Part shown: piece after piece, positions 6,648 through 15,451 of the stretch
Layout: each line of letters begins with the position of its first letter
Numbering within the stretch: the stretch's first letter is position 1
Assembly: GCA_963820995.1 (NCBI GenBank)
Contig: CAWGCL010000014.1
Span: 1-64,000, forward strand
DNA length: 64,000 bases
Direction of reading: 5' to 3'
Origin: JAGTVG01 sp963820995
Lineage (GTDB): Bacteria; Bacteroidota; Bacteroidia; Cytophagales; Cyclobacteriaceae
Made by a program: the position numbers and the translations under genes
The notes under the pieces: generated by a model
The model's input: the letters and a program-made list of their open reading frames with translations, nothing else
The model's database searches: none
What the model was told of the DNA's origin: nothing

Positions 6648-7421
6648 ATGGAACTATCATCACTCGGTTTTATCGGTGGCGGAAGAATCACCAAAATTGT
6701 TCTTCAAGCCTTGACTAACAAGCAAATCGATTTGCCTTCCGTACAGGTTTGCGATACCAATCCGGAAGTATTGAAGGCACTTCAACAGAAGTTCCCGAAA
6801 ATTCAAACCACTGGTTCTTGCGAATTAACAGCAAAGCAGGAGATAGTTTTTATCGCCCTGCACCCTCCTGTAATTATGGAGACACTGGAACAGATTAATA
6901 CATCAATTTCTGAGAAAACACAGGTAGTTTCATTCGCCCCGAAAATCAGCATCGAAAAAATTGCTTCAAAACTGGCAACAAGGAATATTGTACGCATGAT
7001 TCCCAATGCCACTTCATACATCAATGAAGGGTATAATCCGGTGTCCTTTTCGGGGGAATACTCTTCCAGGGAAAAACAATCATTGCTTGAAATGCTAAAA
7101 ACTATGGGGAAGACTTTTGAAGTGGAAGAATCGAAACTCGAAGCGTATGCAATGGTCTCCGCCATGTTACCGACTTATTTCTGGTTTCAGTGGAAAGAGA
7201 TGGAGGAACTTAGTTATCAGATGGGTTTAACTGAATCGGAGAGCAAAGAAACGGTAAAGCAAACCTTATTAGCTGCCATCAATTTACTTTTTAATTCTAA
7301 TCTGAATTACAATGAAGTCATTGATTTAATTCCTGTAAAGCCAATCGGTGAGCATGAAGCACAAATTATTGAAATATACGAGAGCAAATTGATGGGATTG
7401 TTTGAAAAAATAAAACCATGA
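6648..7421 (+). CDS. ProC-like NAD(P)-binding reductase of unknown substrate
   Basis: A 257-residue pyrroline-5-carboxylate-reductase-like protein. An N-terminal Rossmann fold opens with GFIGGGRITK (residues 7-16), the VRMIPNA segment is typical of ProC, and a C-terminal helical dimerisation domain follows (about 160-257). It starts 19 bp after the permease and ends the island operon. Proline synthesis is an unlikely role for a gene under ArsR control at the end of an arsenical cluster; the changed dinucleotide loop and C-terminal domain suggest a different substrate. The real reaction is unknown. Confidence 0.7.
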   Translation: MELSSLGFIGGGRITKIVLQALTNKQIDLPSVQVCDTNPEVLKALQQKFPKIQTTGSCELTAKQEIVFIALHPPVIMETLEQINTSISEKTQVVSFAPKISIEKIASKLATRNIVRMIPNATSYINEGYNPVSFSGEYSSREKQSLLEMLKTMGKTFEVEESKLEAYAMVSAMLPTYFWFQWKEMEELSYQMGLTESESKETVKQTLLAAINLLFNSNLNYNEVIDLIPVKPIGEHEAQIIEIYESKLMGLFEKIKP

Positions 7422-7540
7422 TAGCCTCCAATACGAAACATACATTTTGTAAATACTCATGAAAATATTTAATTGAAGTAAATGGTGTAAATTGACACCA
7501 AGGTGTATTTAATACCAAATACTTTAAGTCCTGGCACCAA

Positions 7541-7576
7541 AGAAAAAACCACCTACAAAATAAATTGTAAGTGGTT
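7541..7576 (-). terminator. terminator downstream of tRNA-Met
   Basis: AACCACCTACAA (7547-7558) pairs with TTGTAAGTGGTT (7565-7576), one mismatch, and on the minus strand is followed by a T run (plus A-run 7542-7546). It differs from the ancestral terminator left at 3425-3454, as expected if this tRNA 3' end and flank came in with the island. Confidence 0.7.
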
Positions 7577-7586
7577 GATTTTCAAG

Positions 7587-7660
7587 TGGGCCCAGAAGGA
7601 CTCGAACCTTCGGCCACCTGATTATGAGTCAGGTGCTCTAACCAACTGAGCTATGGGCCC
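7587..7660 (-). tRNA. tRNA-Met (CAT anticodon)
   Basis: A 74-nt cloverleaf on the minus strand: acceptor stem GGGCCCA/TGGGCCC, D arm GCTC...GAGC, anticodon stem CCTGA/TCAGG with loop CTCATAA (anticodon CAT), T arm GAAGG-TTCGAGT-CCTTC, discriminator A, no encoded CCA. An elongator tRNA-Met is the simplest reading; a tRNA-Ile with a modified CAU anticodon cannot be excluded by eye. Its 3' 41 bases (7590-7630) are duplicated at 3471-3511, marking it as an integration site. Confidence 0.92.
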
Positions 7661-7664
7661 AAAT

Positions 7665-7696
7665 CATTTGGTGATTTGGCGATTTAGTGATTTGTG
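7665..7696. repeat. short 8-bp tandem repeat upstream of tRNA-Met
   Basis: Four imperfect 8-bp units of the type ATTTGGTG follow one another just upstream of the tRNA gene. No function is evident. The whole interval 7661-7994 carries no gene. Confidence 0.5.
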
Positions 7697-7800
7697 AGTT
7701 ATGATTTTTTAATTTATCATTTTTAAAACAATGCCTCGAGTATTGCACTATCACACTTTCTATTTAAAATCCCTTATTCGGGTATAACATAACTAAGGAT

Positions 7801-7840
7801 CGGGATGGGGCTTCCCCGCCGAGGCGGGGAGTCTATCCCG
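7801..7840. repeat. GC-rich hairpin in the tRNA/HAD intergenic gap
   Basis: CGGGAT...ATCCCG outer arms enclose the perfect palindrome CCCCGCCGAGGCGGGG-like core (CTTCCCCGCC/GAGGCGGGGA). It contrasts with the AT-rich surroundings and is followed by no clear T run on either strand, so a dispersed REP-like hairpin is more likely than a terminator. It sits in the 330-bp gap with no gene. Confidence 0.5.
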
Positions 7841-7994
7841 AAATGTGCAATGCCGTATTTGAAATTTGAGGCACCAAATACAGTCACTATCACCAACATC
7901 TATAAAGAACTTTTTAATTAAATTCTAAGCTTCTTGAATTTGGGAGTGCAATGTTACATATTTGCCACTTAATTGACAAATTTACACCTTAGAT

Positions 7995-8613
7995 TTGGCT
8001 TCAGGAACTATTAAAAATATAATTTTTGACCTTGGTGGCGTTTTGATGGATATCGATCCCCAAAAGACTGCAAATAAATTTGCTGAACTTAGTAAAACCA
8101 GCCCTGTCGATATTATTGAAATCCATAATTCAAATAACTTTTTCAAAGATTATGAAAAAGGCCTGATAAATGATCAGTCTTTTCGTGACCATATCAGAAA
8201 CTTTCTGAAAGTTGATCTTCCGGATAAAGCTATAGACAGCGCCTGGAATGATATGATCCTTCATTTCCCGGATAGTAAAATAGATCTTCTTGAAGATGCG
8301 AAAAAGGAACATAGAATATTCCTTCTCAGCAATACAAATCACATTCATACGATTAAATTCGAAAAAATGTTCAAGGAGTTAACTCAAAATGATATTCATG
8401 ATTATTTTCGAAAACGTACACTATTCTTTCGAGATGCATACCAGAAAGCCGGAACCAGACATCTTTAATCGGGTGATTGCGGAGAACGAGTTGCGTGCGG
8501 ATGAAACATTACTTATTGACGATAGTTTACCAAATATTAAAACTGCGGATAAACTGGGACTGAAAACCCATCATGTCCAGATCAACCAGGCTAATATTAA
8601 AATCGATTTTTAA
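7995..8613 (+). CDS. HAD-IA family phosphatase, interrupted by a +1 frameshift
   Basis: A phosphatase of the HAD-IA (YihX-like) group split between two frames. The first frame has FDLGGVLMDID (nucleophile Asp12) and LLSNTN (motif II) and fails after IHDYF. The next frame continues as ENVHYSFEMHTRKPEPDIF, with the motif III lysine, and LLIDDSLPNI with the Mg-binding Asp pair. Joining them at the TTTT run (8405-8408) by removing one T restores a normal protein of about 205 residues. The only usable start is the TTG at 7995. It abuts the next gene, whose ATG overlaps its stop. Sequencing error is more likely than a true pseudogene. Confidence 0.8.
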
Positions 8614-9794
8614 TGGAAGATAATCTTAGTAAAAGGGATATAAGCGAAACAGATCTAGCTAAGGACAAAAAGGACAGGACCTATAAACCCATATTCCCCA
8701 TTTTATTCATATTAACCCTGATCACTACAACTATTTCCGGAGCCGAATGGATGTATGGCAAGCCACTATTGTACTTTGAACCTGGCCTGACTCTGAGCGA
8801 AACTTTGTCAGGAGTCTATTTTTCCATTCCATTCCTGGGTATACTGACAATACACGAGTTCGGCCATTATCTCACAGCAAAATATTACAGTATAAAAGTT
8901 ACCCTGCCTTATTATATTCCTCTATGGTTGGGCTTCGCCTTTTTACCTTTTGCGACAATTGGGACAATGGGCGCCTTTATCCGCATCAAGGAGCCCATCA
9001 AATCGCGTAAGGAATATTTCGATGTAGGGATTGCCGGACCGCTGGCTGGATTTATAGCTGCTCTTGTAGTATTATACATAGGTTTTACCCATCTTCCTCC
9101 GGCTGACTATATTTACCAGATCCATCCGGAATACCAGCAGTATGGTCCTGATTATGCTGATTTCGTTTACAATGAACCGGGATCCTTTTATCTGGGGAAA
9201 AACCTGACCTACCTGTTTTTTGAAAAATATGTTGCCCAGGATCAATCCCTTATCCCAAATCCATTTGAGATTATCCACTATCCCTTGTTATTCGCTGGTT
9301 TTCTGGCCTTGTTCTTTACTGCAATAAACCTATTGCCTGTTGGTCAATTGGATGGAGGGCATGTGTTGTTTGGATTGTTTGGATGGAAGAACCACCGCTG
9401 GATATCACTGACCATTTTCATTTGTTTTCTGTATTTTTCCGGACTGGGTCTTGTAACACCTTTTGATTCGACGGATACGCTTTTGTATGCTGTGCCAATG
9501 TATATTGCTTTCTTGTTTTTCACCCTCTTGCGGCTGAGGGTTAACCTTCGAACGAAATTTACCATTGCAGTTGCTATTTTTGCAGCACAGTTCCTGACCG
9601 CATTCTTCATTCCGGGAGTACAGGGTTCGTTTTTCTGGCTTGTTTATGCTTTTATTATCGGACGTTTTCTGGGGATATATCATCCCCCGGCAATAATCAA
9701 TGAACCTTTGTCAATGGAAAGGAAAATACTAGGATGGATCGCTTTGATCGTTTTTATAATTTCTTTCTCACCTATGCCCTTTGTTATAACCTGA
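8613..9794 (+). CDS. site-2 protease (M50) family membrane metalloprotease
   Basis: A 393-residue polytopic protein. The zinc motif is His81-Glu82-Phe-Gly-His85 inside a membrane helix and the third ligand lies in LLPVGQLDGGH (Asp247). Additional helices extend the C-terminus. Family members cut substrates within the membrane, for example anti-sigma factors; no PDZ domain is present, so this is the short S2P class whose substrate cannot be guessed here. The start codon overlaps the end of the HAD gene. Its last 27 bases overlap the convergent cyclase gene. Confidence 0.9.
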   Translation: MEDNLSKRDISETDLAKDKKDRTYKPIFPILFILTLITTTISGAEWMYGKPLLYFEPGLTLSETLSGVYFSIPFLGILTIHEFGHYLTAKYYSIKVTLPYYIPLWLGFAFLPFATIGTMGAFIRIKEPIKSRKEYFDVGIAGPLAGFIAALVVLYIGFTHLPPADYIYQIHPEYQQYGPDYADFVYNEPGSFYLGKNLTYLFFEKYVAQDQSLIPNPFEIIHYPLLFAGFLALFFTAINLLPVGQLDGGHVLFGLFGWKNHRWISLTIFICFLYFSGLGLVTPFDSTDTLLYAVPMYIAFLFFTLLRLRVNLRTKFTIAVAIFAAQFLTAFFIPGVQGSFFWLVYAFIIGRFLGIYHPPAIINEPLSMERKILGWIALIVFIISFSPMPFVIT

Positions 9795-10850
9795 TCGCTC
9801 CACAGAGAAGAGTTCTACTTTGCCTTCTTTTCCTTTGAGTTCAGCAATTCCCTGGCTTTCATAAATATATTCTGAGTTTTCCTTTAAAGCGTTTCGAAGC
9901 GATTCGGAAATTAAAAAATCTTTTCCATAATGATGGCACATTCCTCGAATTCTGGCTGCCGTATTGATCGTATCGCCATGAAAAGCAATCTCCTTTTTCA
10001 AATATCCAACTTCAGCAACCATAACACGCCCGAAATTAGCGCCAGCTTTGAATGTGGGGATCTCTCCATAATGACTGATATAATAATCACTTTTGGCTTG
10101 TATGATGTCAAGAAACACAAAAAATATGGAGATACAGTTCTGATTGTTTATGCCATTCTCCTTGTCCCATGATATAACAGCTTCATCACCTACATATTGG
10201 TAAATGGATCCATCACATTGGTTAGCTGCCACGTTCAGATCAAACAGGAAATCCTGAATAAAATGACTGTACTTAATATGCCCGAGCCGTTCTGCAAATA
10301 TTGTTGAACCTGTTAAATCGATAAACATGAGTATCTTATCTTCTTCCAGAGGGTGGTGGTATTTTCCCATAAACATAGGCAGAAGAATGCCTGGCCCGAA
10401 TTTATCGTTTACCTGACCAATGAATCCAATCAGAATACTTACTAAAATGCAGTAAATCATATAAGATAAGATAGCCCTTGGGAGGAAATGATTTGCCCCT
10501 TCGCGAATAGGAACATCCAGTATTTCAATAGCTATTCCGAATACTATCATTAGAACCAAAAATATGGAGACTATGTAAATCAGGCTTTTCCTGAAAAGAT
10601 AATGGCCAAAGGAGTGATTCGATTTTATGGTTCTTATAAAGAAAATGTCGGCAAAACTCATGAAAATACCCATTAGAACGCCTCCGAACATGTTAAGCGC
10701 AATCAACACAATTGGTGGATATCCGGTCTGAAAGAAGGGTAGTTCTTTAAGGTCAAATGCCATGATTATCCTGAATATAGAATAGGCAGCAAAAGCGATT
10801 ACCCAGCTGGTTATTTCGAATATAAAAATACTTTTGTAATTAGGTCTCAA
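9768..10850 (-). CDS. membrane-bound class III adenylate/guanylate cyclase
   Basis: A 360-residue protein with four predicted membrane segments (about 10-30, 45-70, 90-112, 125-147) and a C-terminal class III cyclase domain from about 170. The metal-binding aspartates are in MFIDLTGST (Asp178) and YVGDEAVISW (Asp222), and NTAARIRG provides the Asn/Arg transition-state region. It should make cAMP or cGMP at the inner face of the membrane. The start is TTG. The 3' end overlaps the convergent protease gene by 27 bp. No cyclic-nucleotide receptor is encoded nearby. Confidence 0.85.
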   Translation of the reverse strand: MRPNYKSIFIFEITSWVIAFAAYSIFRIIMAFDLKELPFFQTGYPPIVLIALNMFGGVLMGIFMSFADIFFIRTIKSNHSFGHYLFRKSLIYIVSIFLVLMIVFGIAIEILDVPIREGANHFLPRAILSYMIYCILVSILIGFIGQVNDKFGPGILLPMFMGKYHHPLEEDKILMFIDLTGSTIFAERLGHIKYSHFIQDFLFDLNVAANQCDGSIYQYVGDEAVISWDKENGINNQNCISIFFVFLDIIQAKSDYYISHYGEIPTFKAGANFGRVMVAEVGYLKKEIAFHGDTINTAARIRGMCHHYGKDFLISESLRNALKENSEYIYESQGIAELKGKEGKVELFSVERSGYNKGHR

Positions 10851-10968
10851 GGCATCTTATTGTGTTAAGAAATAAATATAGAGAAAATAATTTAAAAATT
10901 AGGGGAAGAGATATTTTCCAAGGTTACAAGAAAATATAAAAAGGATTCGATAATTGAGGATTATATCT

Positions 10969-11172
10969 TTAGTTCATGCTATTCTCGCTGGTCTTATTCC
11001 TGGTTTTTACAATAGCTGAAATTATCACTATGCTTGCCGCTAGAAAGATGACTGCTGTTATGGGATTCCTGCCATAATTCAATAGTTCAATCAGTACAAC
11101 AATATCAATGATAATTAGAAAAACAACCAGGATCATTAAAATTAGATTTCTCATGAATAAATGGGGTTTCAT
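10969..11172 (-). CDS. small two-helix membrane protein
   Basis: A 67-residue protein with two hydrophobic helices (about 8-30 and 38-56) and a positively charged end. The ATG start is clear and the gene lies between, and is not shared with, the cyclase and ribBA. No family recognised; calling it real rests on composition and placement. Confidence 0.5.
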   Translation of the reverse strand: MKPHLFMRNLILMILVVFLIIIDIVVLIELLNYGRNPITAVIFLAASIVIISAIVKTRNKTSENSMN

Positions 11173-11305
11173 ATAGGTAACAAATTTTCCTTTGTTCCCG
11201 TTCCTGAATATTTTAAAAATTGGAATATTTTTTTGCAGCCCGCTCTTTATATTGGGGGAATAATAGAGAAAATCTGAAAAAGCAAATATATAAATTCAAA
11301 AAACG

Positions 11306-11313
11306 TATTTTTG
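11306..11313 (+). promoter_or_regulatory. -7 promoter element upstream of ribBA
   Basis: TATTTTTG matches the Bacteroidota TAnnTTTG element, 24 bp before the ribBA ATG. A matching -33 TTTG is not evident. I see no FMN riboswitch (RFN) conserved core in the 165-bp leader region. Confidence 0.45.
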
Positions 11314-11337
11314 CAAAACCAATAAACGGATGAATTC

Positions 11338-12561
11338 ATGAGAGATGAAACTCTATTAGATGAAATCGAAGAAGGAATTGAAGCGATAAAAAGAGGAGAG
11401 GTTGTTATTGTCGTTGACGATGAAGACCGTGAGAATGAAGGCGATTTTATCTGCGCAGCAGAAGCTATCACACCTGAAATAGTAAATTTTATGGCCATGC
11501 ACGGACGTGGTTTAATTTGTACTCCCCTGGTTGAAGAACGCTGTGATGAACTTGAACTTGAACTTATGGTGGGCAAAAATACAGCCATACATGGCACGCC
11601 ATTTACTGTGTCCGTTGATTTGATAGATGAAAAAGTAGCCACAGGAATATCTGCCGAGGATCGATACTGGACTATAAAATCCCTGGTTGATCCAAACACC
11701 AAACCCACTGACCTGGGACGTCCGGGACATATATTCCCATTAAAGGCAAAAAAGGGGGGAGTGTTGCGTAGAACCGGGCATACAGAAGCAGCCATTGACC
11801 TCGCAAGACTGGCAGGTTTCCAGCCGGCCGGAGTATTGATCGAAATCATGAATGAAGACGGCTCAATGGCAAGATTACCACAATTAAGAAAAATAGCTGA
11901 TCAATTTAACCTGAAGTTGGTATCTATAGATGACTTGATTGAATACCGGCTAAAAAAAGAATCTTTAATAGAACGAATTACGGATGTAAATATGCCAACA
12001 GAATATGGCAGCTTTCATCTAAAGGCTTACAAACAGACGAATACAGGAGAAGTCCATCTGGCTCTAGTCAAAGGTGAATGGGGGAAGGATGATCCTGTAC
12101 TGGTTAGGGTCCATTCATCATGCGTTACAGGGGATATTTTTGGATCCTGCCGATGTGATTGCGGTCCGCAGTTGCACGGAGCCATGGAAATGATAGAAAA
12201 AGAAGGTAAAGGTGTAGTAATATATATGAACCAGGAAGGACGTGGGATTGGACTGCTGAACAAATTAAAGGCTTATGAGCTTCAGGAAAAGGGTTTTGAT
12301 ACTGTTGAAGCAAATGAAAAGCTTGGATTTAAAGCAGATGAAAGGGATTATGGGGTAGGTGCCCAGATCATACGGGATCTGAACATATCTAAAATTAAGC
12401 TTCTATCAAATAATCCTAAAAAAAGAGTTGGATTGATGGGTTATGGCCTGGAAATTGTGGAGGTAAATGGAATTGAAATTGTCCCTAATCAATATAATCT
12501 TCATTATTTAAAAACGAAACGGGATAAAATGGGGCATGATATATTGAATGATAAAGATTAA
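11338..12561 (+). CDS. ribBA: bifunctional 3,4-dihydroxy-2-butanone-4-phosphate synthase / GTP cyclohydrolase II
   Basis: A 407-residue fusion that makes both riboflavin precursors. The N-terminal DHBP synthase domain (about 1-205) has DDEDRENEGDF and the HGRGLIC and RRTGHTEA segments. The C-terminal GTP cyclohydrolase II domain (about 210-400) has the zinc cysteines in SSCVTGDIFGSCRCDCG and the catalytic NQEGRGIGL region. Length is standard. No other rib genes occur in the window. The following gene begins immediately, so the two may be cotranscribed. Confidence 0.97.
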   Translation: MRDETLLDEIEEGIEAIKRGEVVIVVDDEDRENEGDFICAAEAITPEIVNFMAMHGRGLICTPLVEERCDELELELMVGKNTAIHGTPFTVSVDLIDEKVATGISAEDRYWTIKSLVDPNTKPTDLGRPGHIFPLKAKKGGVLRRTGHTEAAIDLARLAGFQPAGVLIEIMNEDGSMARLPQLRKIADQFNLKLVSIDDLIEYRLKKESLIERITDVNMPTEYGSFHLKAYKQTNTGEVHLALVKGEWGKDDPVLVRVHSSCVTGDIFGSCRCDCGPQLHGAMEMIEKEGKGVVIYMNQEGRGIGLLNKLKAYELQEKGFDTVEANEKLGFKADERDYGVGAQIIRDLNISKIKLLSNNPKKRVGLMGYGLEIVEVNGIEIVPNQYNLHYLKTKRDKMGHDILNDKD

Positions 12562-12565
12562 ATAT

Positions 12566-13183
12566 ATGAGATTTTTCTTCTCCATATTTTTCTTATTGAT
12601 TCTTATCTCTAACACATCAGCGCAGGATTTTCCTTCTGAGCTTCTGCATGAAGGGAAAGTTACCCTGGCTAATGGAGATACATTATCGGGTAAGATCAAA
12701 TATGATCTTGAGAATGACCTTATTCAGATTGTATATAAAGGTACAATACAGACGTATAGCGCCCGTAAGTTAATGTATTTTACTATCTATGATAATACTG
12801 TGGATATGTATAGATCTTTCTATTCTATCCCCTATGAAATTCAACCTAATTACGAACGTCCATTGCTATTTGAAGTGCTGTTTGAAGGCCAGTTGTCATT
12901 GCTGGCAAGAGAGAAAATTGTTACTGAAACTGTGCCTCAATATTCATATGCATATAGATCCTCTGTAAATATGACCAGGACAAAACTGGAATATGAATTT
13001 TTCTTTCTCGATCAAAAGGGCAATTTTGTAAAGTACGATCTCAAAAAGCCCCAACTTTATGAATTAATGAGTCGAAAAGAACCTCAGATTAAAAGTTATA
13101 TCAAAAAAAACAAACTAAAGACAGACTCAAGAAGGGATTTGGTCAGAATAACGGCCTATTACAATGCCCTGCTTGAGGAGTGA
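12566..13183 (+). CDS. exported hypothetical protein
   Basis: Starts at the ATG at 12566 (MRFFFSIFFLLILISNTSA), a clear signal peptide with cleavage near residue 19; an ATG 18 bp upstream overlaps ribBA and would only lengthen the leader. The mature part of about 185 residues is rich in beta-strand and charged residues, with KVTLANGDTLSGKIKYDLEND near its start, a pattern seen in many uncharacterised Bacteroidota periplasmic proteins. No domain recognised. It lies between ribBA and surE in the same direction. Confidence 0.7.
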   Translation: MRFFFSIFFLLILISNTSAQDFPSELLHEGKVTLANGDTLSGKIKYDLENDLIQIVYKGTIQTYSARKLMYFTIYDNTVDMYRSFYSIPYEIQPNYERPLLFEVLFEGQLSLLAREKIVTETVPQYSYAYRSSVNMTRTKLEYEFFFLDQKGNFVKYDLKKPQLYELMSRKEPQIKSYIKKNKLKTDSRRDLVRITAYYNALLEE

Positions 13184-13193
13184 TTTTTTATTT

Positions 13194-13967
13194 ATGAGCA
13201 AACCGTTGATTCTCGTCACTAATGATGATGGTATAAATTCTAAAGGTATCAGGATATTGGTTGATATCATGGAAAAATTTGGGGAAGTCCTGGTGGTTGC
13301 ACCAGATAGCCCCCAATCAGGTATGGGACATGCGATAACTGTAGGGAATACGTTAAGACTATACAAAACAAAGGTTTTCAATGGCATCGAATCCTACCAA
13401 TGTTCCGGAACACCTGCCGATTGTGTAAAACTTGCTAAACATCATATACTAACTGACCGGAAACCTGATCTAGTGGTTAGCGGCATTAATCATGGCACAA
13501 ATACTTCTATCAGTATAGTCTATTCCGGAACTATGGCAGCCGCACTGGAAGCTGCAATTGATGATATCCCAGCTATTGGATTTTCATTGTGTGATTATGC
13601 AGCGGATGCTGATTTTTCACATACTCTTAAATATGTAGAGTCGATAACCAGGCAGGTTCTGGAAAAAGGGCTGCCTCCAGGTATCGCACTTAATGTAAAC
13701 ATGCCATCACATGACAAGGGGCCAATAAAAGGAGTTAAGGTGTGCCGCCAGGCACGCGCCAGGTGGAAAGAAGCTTTTGATGAAAGGGTGGATCCTTATG
13801 GTGGGCAGTATTTCTGGATGGCCGGTGATTTCCATTATCTGGATAATGGAGAGGATAATGATGTATGGGCCATAAAAAATAATTATATAGCAGTCGTACC
13901 TACGCAATGTGATATGACAGCACATAACAACATTCAGGAACTAAAAAAGAAGATTGAAGATAATTGA
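13194..13967 (+). CDS. surE: 5'/3'-nucleotidase SurE
   Basis: A 257-residue SurE. The start at 13194 (MSKPLILVTNDDG) is preferred over an upstream in-frame ATG that would overlap the previous gene. Metal ligands are Asp11-Asp12 in TNDDG, the Ser in PQSGMG and Asn in SGINHGTN. SurE dephosphorylates nucleoside monophosphates and is often a survival gene in stationary phase. It is last in the rightward run ribBA-hypothetical-surE and ends 10 bp from a convergent dehydrogenase. Confidence 0.95.
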   Translation: MSKPLILVTNDDGINSKGIRILVDIMEKFGEVLVVAPDSPQSGMGHAITVGNTLRLYKTKVFNGIESYQCSGTPADCVKLAKHHILTDRKPDLVVSGINHGTNTSISIVYSGTMAAALEAAIDDIPAIGFSLCDYAADADFSHTLKYVESITRQVLEKGLPPGIALNVNMPSHDKGPIKGVKVCRQARARWKEAFDERVDPYGGQYFWMAGDFHYLDNGEDNDVWAIKNNYIAVVPTQCDMTAHNNIQELKKKIEDN

Positions 13968-13976
13968 AATCAGTTT

Positions 13977-14903
13977 CTAGAATTCATACGTTATACTGGT
14001 CAGTTTTTGAGATACCTCCCACAGCTTCTTAGCGTCTCCCAGGTCGTGTGAAGCATTATTGGACTTTACAAGGACAGGATCACCTTTCATTTCTCCAAAT
14101 CCGCTTGGCCCGTAATATTCTCCTCCTCTGACATCGGGATCAACAGAGGCCCTGATCTGGGGTAATGCGCCCTGCGCCTGGTCCTGAGTGAATGGAGCCA
14201 TCAAAGCAAAAAGGGGTTTAAACCACCATTTGTTTTCGAGAAAACGCCCTAAATTCGTTCTGGATGCTCCTGGGTGTGCTGCAACAGCGATACTATCAAT
14301 ACCTTTCGACTCAAAAGCGCGTTGCAGTTCATAAGTGAATAACAAGTTCGATAATTTAGAACGGGCATATGATTTCATGGGCGTATAATCTTTCCCATTT
14401 TCGAAGAGCAGGTTTTCGAAATCCATTTTTCCATACTTATGCGCATTGCTACTTACGTTAACAATCCTTGATCCGGGAGTTTTAACGATCAGATCCATGA
14501 GTAAACCCGTCAATGCATAATGCCCAAAATGATTGGTTCCATTTTGCGCTTCCAACCCATCTTTTGTCAGAAAATATGGTGTCGTCATTATTCCTGCATT
14601 ATTAAGTAATACGTTTAGCTGATCATATTTTTCTCTAAACTCCCGGGTAAATTCTTTGATTGAAGAAAAGTCCATCAGGTCCAGTTTCATTACACGGATT
14701 TTCCCTGTAGGATTGCTTTTCATGATCTGTGTTTTAGCAGTTTCACCTTTCTCTTTAGAACGGCCCGCTAATACCACTTCTGCTCCACTTTCAGCAAAAG
14801 CTTTAACGGATTCAAATCCGAGACCACTATTACCTCCGGTTACTATGATTACTTTACCTGTGAGATCAGGTATATTTTCAATTGTCCATTTTGTTTTACT
14901 CAT
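13977..14903 (-). CDS. short-chain dehydrogenase/reductase (retinol-dehydrogenase-like)
   Basis: A 308-residue classical SDR. The nucleotide-binding loop is TGGNSGLG (22-29), NNAG (101-104) stabilises the fold, and the catalytic set is Ser151/152 with Tyr179 and Lys183 (SYARSK). Its length and C-terminal extension match the RDH/WWOX-like oxidoreductase group common in bacteria. The substrate is unknown. Single gene. Confidence 0.88.
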   Translation of the reverse strand: MSKTKWTIENIPDLTGKVIIVTGGNSGLGFESVKAFAESGAEVVLAGRSKEKGETAKTQIMKSNPTGKIRVMKLDLMDFSSIKEFTREFREKYDQLNVLLNNAGIMTTPYFLTKDGLEAQNGTNHFGHYALTGLLMDLIVKTPGSRIVNVSSNAHKYGKMDFENLLFENGKDYTPMKSYARSKLSNLLFTYELQRAFESKGIDSIAVAAHPGASRTNLGRFLENKWWFKPLFALMAPFTQDQAQGALPQIRASVDPDVRGGEYYGPSGFGEMKGDPVLVKSNNASHDLGDAKKLWEVSQKLTSITYEF

Positions 14904-15031
14904 TTTTCTATTTTTTATGTTTTAATTTGATCAATATTAATGATCACGGTATTTGGCTACTCAATAATAACATTAAACCCTTGAGTTAAGTTTTGTTCAC
15001 CCCGGTCCCCCTGGTTCAATCTGATATCACT

Positions 15032-15389
15032 CTATGTTATATTTTCCAGCGCTTTCCTGGTTTTTCGTGTTTTAATTATAAATAAAACAATAAATACAAC
15101 TTTTAATGAAATACCTGGGACGATCAACAGAGCCGGGCTAAAAGGTGGTTCATGCGATCTTAAGTACAAACCGGTGAGAAACATCGCTAATCCTACAAAT
15201 AGAAAGATCAATTCATACCCTGGTTTATATTCACCACTTCGGGCCTTACTGATAATATAATAGGTTTTGAATGCCACCCCAACAATAATAAGTAGTCAAT
15301 CCTTCAGATCCTAGTTCTGTTGTCTTTCTGAGTATTATTCCCAGTATTAACAAGAGAATACCCGCAAACAGTGTCCATTTTGATTTCAT
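15032..15389 (-). CDS. small membrane protein, apparently frameshifted
   Basis: The clear reading begins at the ATG at 15389 (MKSKWTLFAGILLLILG), whose frame fails after GSEGLTT. The remaining 81 residues (YYIISKARSGEYKPGYELIF and two more hydrophobic helices) are in the next frame. A one-base indel between about 15273 and 15296, perhaps in the CCCC run, would join them into a protein of about 118 residues with three or four membrane helices. The family is not known to me. The alternative is two tiny unrelated frames. Confidence 0.5.
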
Positions 15390-15451
15390 ATTTTTTCAAT
15401 TTAAGCAGAAAAGATATCCAAAATTCATGGGTTTATCATTCCCTGTCTAAA

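Larger units (their letters stand above)
3512..7589. mobile_element. arsenical-resistance genomic island inserted at tRNA-Met
   Basis: The interval between the truncated tRNA 3' half (3471-3511) and the matching part of the intact tRNA-Met (7590-7630) carries six genes, all on the plus strand: ArsR-family regulator, thioredoxin-like protein, ArsF-like lipoprotein, ArsG-like and ArsP-like permeases and a ProC-like reductase. No integrase, transposase or relaxase is present, so if it was mobile it needed an enzyme elsewhere or has lost it. The first 330 bases (3512-3843) hold a further hairpin at about 3531-3554 and the promoter but no gene. Confidence 0.6.

Noticed and set aside
3434..7600. 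CRISPR-like reading of the direct repeats at the island edges
   Set aside because: There are only two copies and they are tRNA sequence; no spacers or cas genes.
11173..11337. FMN riboswitch upstream of ribBA
   Set aside because: The leader is too short and lacks the conserved RFN stem sequences.
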